A DNA stretch of 64,000 bases from Clostridium_AM tanneri (GTDB taxonomy: Bacteria > Bacillota > Clostridia > Clostridiales > Clostridiaceae). The stretch's first letter is position 1; every line of letters starts with the position of its first letter. The position numbers and the translations under genes were made by a program. A model generated the notes under the pieces. That model worked only from the letters and a program-made list of their open reading frames with translations, did no database searches and was not told the origin of the DNA. Location: assembly GCF_033659955.1 (NCBI RefSeq), contig NZ_JARUJP010000010.1, positions 62,001 to 126,000 on the forward strand, given 5' to 3'. Of the stretch, positions 60,684-64,000 are shown one piece after another.

Positions 60684-61802
60684 TTAGTGATTAGACTTAT
60701 TTTCCTTTGATGAATTATTTTCCTTATCAGATTTTATTTGCTGACCTTTATTTTCTTTAGCATTATTTTCCTTTGATGAGTTATTTTCTTTATTAGTTTT
60801 TACCTCTTGACCTTTATTTACCTTCTCTGTTACATCAACTTTAGTAGTATTTGTAACTGTACTATCGTTGTTAACAGTAGCTTCAGTAGTTGTAGTTGTC
60901 TCAGTACTATCTGTTTTTGTTGTAGTCTCGTTGTTTTCTGCTGGAGCAGTTACAGTTGATGTATCCTTATTTTCAGTGGTAGTGCCCTCTTGAGATGCAG
61001 TGCCATCCTTAGCTTCTTCTTTTTTCTCTTTGTTTGCTTGTTTCTTTAACTGACCTACTCCTCCTTTCATAGCTTCTTTCTTTGTAGCAACTACTTGGTT
61101 GAATTTTTCAGTTTGAGTAGCTAGTGCTTGTTGAGCTTGTTTTAAGTTTTCTTCAGCAGTTTTTACTGCCTGCTCGTCGCCAGCTTTTTTAGCTTGCTCT
61201 AGATTCTTTTCAGCAGTCTTTACTGCCTTCTTATTTTGAATTAGTGCTTGTCTTTCTTGAGCAACTGCCGCTACTGCTTCTTTCTTTCTTGTTTGCATTT
61301 CTATAACTAGAGCTAAAGTTTCTTTAGCGTTTCCAGAAACTTTGCTTTCTATGCCTTTTAGAACTTCTATAGATTTTGTTTGTTTATCAGCTATTGTTGT
61401 TTCTAGTTTTTCTAAATCCTCCAATTTTATAGCACTGTCTGTAGTACCATCAGTTGCTTTTTCTATAGCACTATCTACTTTATCTTGAGCTTCTGTCATT
61501 TTTTCATTGTACTCATTTAAAGCTTCTGTAGAAAGCTCACCGTTATTTTCAGTGACCATTACTTCACTTTCTCCAAGTCTCTCTTCTGCTACTTCAACTA
61601 AAGCCTCAGCTTCTTTCTCTTCACCGGAAGCCATGTCAATCTTTAAGTTATCTAAAGCTTGATCTACAGGATACAATATAGTATTATCTGGTGTTATGCC
61701 AGCCTTGTCTGCAAGTGATTCAGCAGTTGTATCTGCAAAGGCTCTTCCTCCTAAACTTAAAGATACAGCTAAAGCTGTAACAAATAATGCAATTTTTTTC
61801 AT
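60684..61802 (-). CDS. Secreted DUF5667-like coiled-coil protein with repeat tail
   Basis: The 372-residue protein has a classical signal peptide (MKKIALFVTALAVSLSLGG, cleavage near RAFA-DT) and a DUF5667-like domain at about 25-180 (GITPDNTILYPVDQALDNLK). A helical segment with KTAEKNLEQAKKAGDEQAVK follows. The disordered tail is rich in Thr, Asn, Lys and Glu (about 260-372), and its end carries two copies of a 22-residue unit (KENNSSKEN...KENKGQ), 66 bp apart in the DNA. It is exported and probably wall- or surface-associated, though no LPXTG or lipobox is seen. Function unknown. GGAGGAACA precedes the ATG. Confidence 0.82.
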   Translation of the reverse strand: MKKIALFVTALAVSLSLGGRAFADTTAESLADKAGITPDNTILYPVDQALDNLKIDMASGEEKEAEALVEVAEERLGESEVMVTENNGELSTEALNEYNEKMTEAQDKVDSAIEKATDGTTDSAIKLEDLEKLETTIADKQTKSIEVLKGIESKVSGNAKETLALVIEMQTRKKEAVAAVAQERQALIQNKKAVKTAEKNLEQAKKAGDEQAVKTAEENLKQAQQALATQTEKFNQVVATKKEAMKGGVGQLKKQANKEKKEEAKDGTASQEGTTTENKDTSTVTAPAENNETTTKTDSTETTTTTEATVNNDSTVTNTTKVDVTEKVNKGQEVKTNKENNSSKENNAKENKGQQIKSDKENNSSKENKSNH

Positions 61803-61950
61803 GATTGTTCCTCCTTAAATTTCCTTATCATATTCTTTTCACAGATATATACGGGAAGTATTTTACTTTTTAAGGGGGTGCATAAATATTTCTTAAAAAA
61901 TACTATAGAAATTTAGGATTAATTTTTGCACAAAAATTTAGAAATTTAAG

Positions 61951-61978
61951 TAAAGATTTTGTAAATAGTAGCGATAAA
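61951..61978 (+). promoter_or_regulatory. Sigma-28 (SigD)-type motility promoter
   Basis: TAAA (61951-61954), 16 bp, then GCGATAAA (61971-61978) approximates the SigD consensus TAAA-N15-GCCGATAA. It lies about 60 bp before the chemotaxis receptor start, the kind of gene SigD transcribes. Confidence 0.6.
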
Positions 61979-62036
61979 TGATATATGCTGTCGTTTTTTT
62001 ACACATACAGTAGTATTATGCATTGGGAGGGGTCTT

Positions 62037-63752
62037 ATGAATTTTAACAAGATTAAATTGTCTAACAAGCTGCTTATTGGATTTTCATTAATGATTATTA
62101 TGGTAATGGCAGTATCTTCGCTAGGAATAATTCGCTTAAATCAAACAAATAAAGTAGTAGAAGATTTAATTTCTACGGACAACAAAAAAATATCCTTAGC
62201 CTATGGGATGAGAGGTCATATTAATAAAATTGCTATTAGTGTAAGAAATATAGCCATTAGCAATGAAAGGAAATACATGGAAGAACAGAAAAAAATAATA
62301 GAGGAAAATGAAGAACTTTACAGAGATAAGGAAAAGCAGCTAGGAGCGCTAATTTACACTGAAAAAGGTAAAGAAGTATACAAAGAGCTACTAGCTAACG
62401 ACGAAATTACTTTTTCTGCCTTTGATAAAGCTATAGAGGCTGGTATGAAAACTGGACTCACCAATGCAGAACTTCAAAGTGTCATGACTACAATAGAAGA
62501 GCCACAAAATAATTTGATGCAAAATATAGAAACTATAATAACCTTACAAGAAGAAACGTCTAAGTCTAAAGGAGATACTATTAGACAAACTGCTTCCCTT
62601 TCTACAAAATTGATGGTTATATTTTTAACAACAAGTGTTATAGTTGGAGTTCTTTCTGCCTATATCATAAGAAAAAGTATCATAAGTCAACTTCAGGAAG
62701 TGGTAAAGGGTGCTTTGGAGCTAGCAAAAGGAAATCTTAATTTTAAGATGAAGGTAGTTTCTAAGGATGAAATAGGACAAATCATTACATCTCTAAATAA
62801 TGCCGTTGAAAAGCTTAATGAAAGTATGAGCGAAATTAAAAATAAGAGTGTTGCCATTCTGGAAAGCAGCGAATCTGCAAACCAGATGTTTGCAGAGATA
62901 GGCGCTGAAGTTGAACAAATATCTGCCTCTACGGAAGAAATTTCAGCTGGAATGGAAGAATGTTCTGCTGCAGTTGAAGAAGTTGCTTCAATGTCCTTAA
63001 CAGTAAAGGAAGAGGTAAATACAACTGCCAAACAAGCACAGGAGGGCTTAGATCTTGCTTTAAATATACAAGAAAAAGCCACTTCTATGAATAATGAATC
63101 TATTCAATCAAGGGAAAGTGCGGAAAAGATGTATAGCCAAACAAGGGTAAGTCTAGAGAAGGCGCTGGAAGAAGCAAAGGTTGTAAATGAGATATTAGAA
63201 ATGGCAAAAAGCATAGATGCAATATCAAATCAAACTAATCTTCTTGCACTAAATGCAGCTATAGAAGCGGCTAGAGCAGGAGAGCAGGGAAAAGGCTTTG
63301 CTGTTGTTGCAGAAGAAGTGAGAAAGCTTGCAGAAGAGTCATCAAAAGCAGTTGCACAAATACAAAGTAAAGTGGATACAGTCTTAAAGGCAGTTGATAA
63401 ACTGACAAACTCCTCTCAGAATATTTTAATGTTTGTAGAGAAGGATGTCCTTAAGGATTATGACAAATTAATTTTAATAAGTAGTGAATATAAAAAGGAT
63501 GGACATACTATAAAAAATATAGTAGAGAAATTTGCAGAGGTTTCTAAGAGTATTTCTACTTCTGTAGATCAGATATCAAAAAGCATGGAGGAAGTTGCCC
63601 TTTCCGTGTCAGAGGTGGCAAAGACTTCAGAAGATATTGCTTCTAGTACTGCTGAAGTTAACAGTAAAAATGGACTTGTAATAAGGGAAGCGAATAACAA
63701 TGCAGAAAGCGCCAAAGAATTAGAAAAGCTTGTTGAAGAGTTTAATTTATAA
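62037..63752 (+). CDS. Methyl-accepting chemotaxis protein
   Basis: The 571-residue receptor has TM1 (about 10-32), a four-helix-bundle extracellular sensor (about 35-185), TM2 (about 187-208) and HAMP (about 210-262). A long cytoplasmic signalling coiled coil carries the hairpin-tip signature IDAISNQTNLLALNAAIEAARAGEQGKGFAVVAEEVRKLAEES. It controls CheA activity; the ligand is unknown. GGGAGGGG is the ribosome site. A SigD-like promoter lies upstream and no other chemotaxis gene is near. Confidence 0.94.
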   Translation: MNFNKIKLSNKLLIGFSLMIIMVMAVSSLGIIRLNQTNKVVEDLISTDNKKISLAYGMRGHINKIAISVRNIAISNERKYMEEQKKIIEENEELYRDKEKQLGALIYTEKGKEVYKELLANDEITFSAFDKAIEAGMKTGLTNAELQSVMTTIEEPQNNLMQNIETIITLQEETSKSKGDTIRQTASLSTKLMVIFLTTSVIVGVLSAYIIRKSIISQLQEVVKGALELAKGNLNFKMKVVSKDEIGQIITSLNNAVEKLNESMSEIKNKSVAILESSESANQMFAEIGAEVEQISASTEEISAGMEECSAAVEEVASMSLTVKEEVNTTAKQAQEGLDLALNIQEKATSMNNESIQSRESAEKMYSQTRVSLEKALEEAKVVNEILEMAKSIDAISNQTNLLALNAAIEAARAGEQGKGFAVVAEEVRKLAEESSKAVAQIQSKVDTVLKAVDKLTNSSQNILMFVEKDVLKDYDKLILISSEYKKDGHTIKNIVEKFAEVSKSISTSVDQISKSMEEVALSVSEVAKTSEDIASSTAEVNSKNGLVIREANNNAESAKELEKLVEEFNL

Positions 63753-63780
63753 AAGATCTATCTTATAGTTTTAAAAAATA

Positions 63781-63816
63781 AAAGCCAGTGCTTAATATTT
63801 AGAAGCATTGGCTTAA
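63781..63816. terminator. Terminator, AAAGCCAGTGCTTA variant
   Basis: AAAGCCAGTGCTT and AGCATTGGCTT pair with one wobble. It follows the chemotaxis gene and faces the convergent partial gene at the window edge. Confidence 0.82.
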
Positions 63817-63909
63817 AGTTTTATAAAATATAATATTGTAAATGTTATTAGATAACTTAGGCCTTATGCAATAGGAATTTTAATTGTCTTAATCCATGAA
63901 TAATCATCC

Positions 63910-64000
63910 TTAAGACTTATTTTTAATAATTTTTTTTATAGTTTTTACTAGTACATCCACTTCAGAGTAAGTGTTATAAAAACTAAAGCTAAGTCTAACT
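63910..64000 (-). CDS. C-terminus of a class V aminotransferase (cysteine desulfurase-like), partial
   Basis: On the minus strand the last 30 codons before a TAA stop read VRLSFSFYNTYSEVDVLVKT then IKKIIKNKS. The vRlSf-YNT-EvD-lv pattern is the typical C-terminal end of cysteine desulfurase-like class V PLP enzymes. The rest of the gene lies beyond the window edge, so neither the active-site lysine nor the exact subfamily can be judged. Confidence 0.75.
   Translation of the reverse strand, partial: VRLSFSFYNTYSEVDVLVKTIKKIIKNKS

Overview
The window is AT-rich and looks like chromosome of a low-GC Firmicute, most likely a Clostridium sensu stricto. The evidence is: a long Bacillus/Clostridium-type SRP RNA; strong GGAGG ribosome sites with some GTG and TTG starts; sigma-A promoters; a CtsR box in front of clpB; DeoR-type deo operators; and anaerobe-typical proteins (DUF438/hemerythrin sensor, EFR1 flavodoxin-ferredoxin, DapL, oxygen-sensitive ThiH). 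No tRNA, rRNA, CRISPR array, transposase or phage structural gene was seen.

Layout. 1-8.6 kb: FG-GAP-like protein, SRP RNA (minus), acetate/succinate transporter, small thioredoxin, AraC regulator plus MFS pump, DUF438 multidomain sensor, ADP-ribosylglycohydrolase, CorA. 8.6-11.1 kb: an unusual block with a structured intergenic stretch, a MerR-type/coiled-coil protein and, divergent from it, a TubZ/FtsZ-like GTPase. 11.3-18.0 kb: a seven-gene run of PotDBCA-type ABC transporter, PfkB sugar kinase, ADP-ribosylglycohydrolase and metal-site nicotinamidase, with a convergent NUDIX hydrolase behind it. 18.9-27.5 kb: DUF4011 helicase with a C-terminal nuclease, MsrB, MarR plus MFS pump, MASE3 histidine kinase. 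27.5-31.2 kb: thiSFGHE operon (minus) with a promoter-proximal attenuator. 31.5-38.6 kb: TPR membrane protein, EamA permease, thiE remnant, flavoprotein, molybdate regulator and modABC. 38.7-50.3 kb: MATE pump, AraC/GH39-like regulator, deoR-cdd-deoC-nupC-deoB-pdp and a PRPP synthetase paralogue. 50.4-64 kb: DEAD-box helicase, a 50-residue small gene, an unrecognised two-part protein, a cold-shock protein, DapL, EFR1, ClpB, HelD, a DUF5667 secreted protein, a chemotaxis receptor and the C-terminus of a class V aminotransferase cut by the window edge.

How the genes work together. The deo block is a complete pyrimidine deoxynucleoside uptake and degradation pathway under two near-identical DeoR promoters. 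The modABC set with its divergent HTH/PBP regulator is a molybdate uptake module. The thi block makes the thiazole half of thiamine. The 11.3-18.0 kb run reads most simply as uptake and dismantling of a cationic ribosyl compound such as nicotinamide riboside (hydrolase releases nicotinamide and ribose, PfkB phosphorylates the sugar, nicotinamidase makes nicotinate); this is inference.

The most striking items are: the chromosomal tubulin-like GTPase with a TubY/RacA-like partner but no visible TubR; the putative nicotinamide-riboside or ADP-ribose salvage run; about ten terminators built from one conserved sequence (AAAAGCCAATGCTTA and its inverse); and a very short attenuator in front of thiS.
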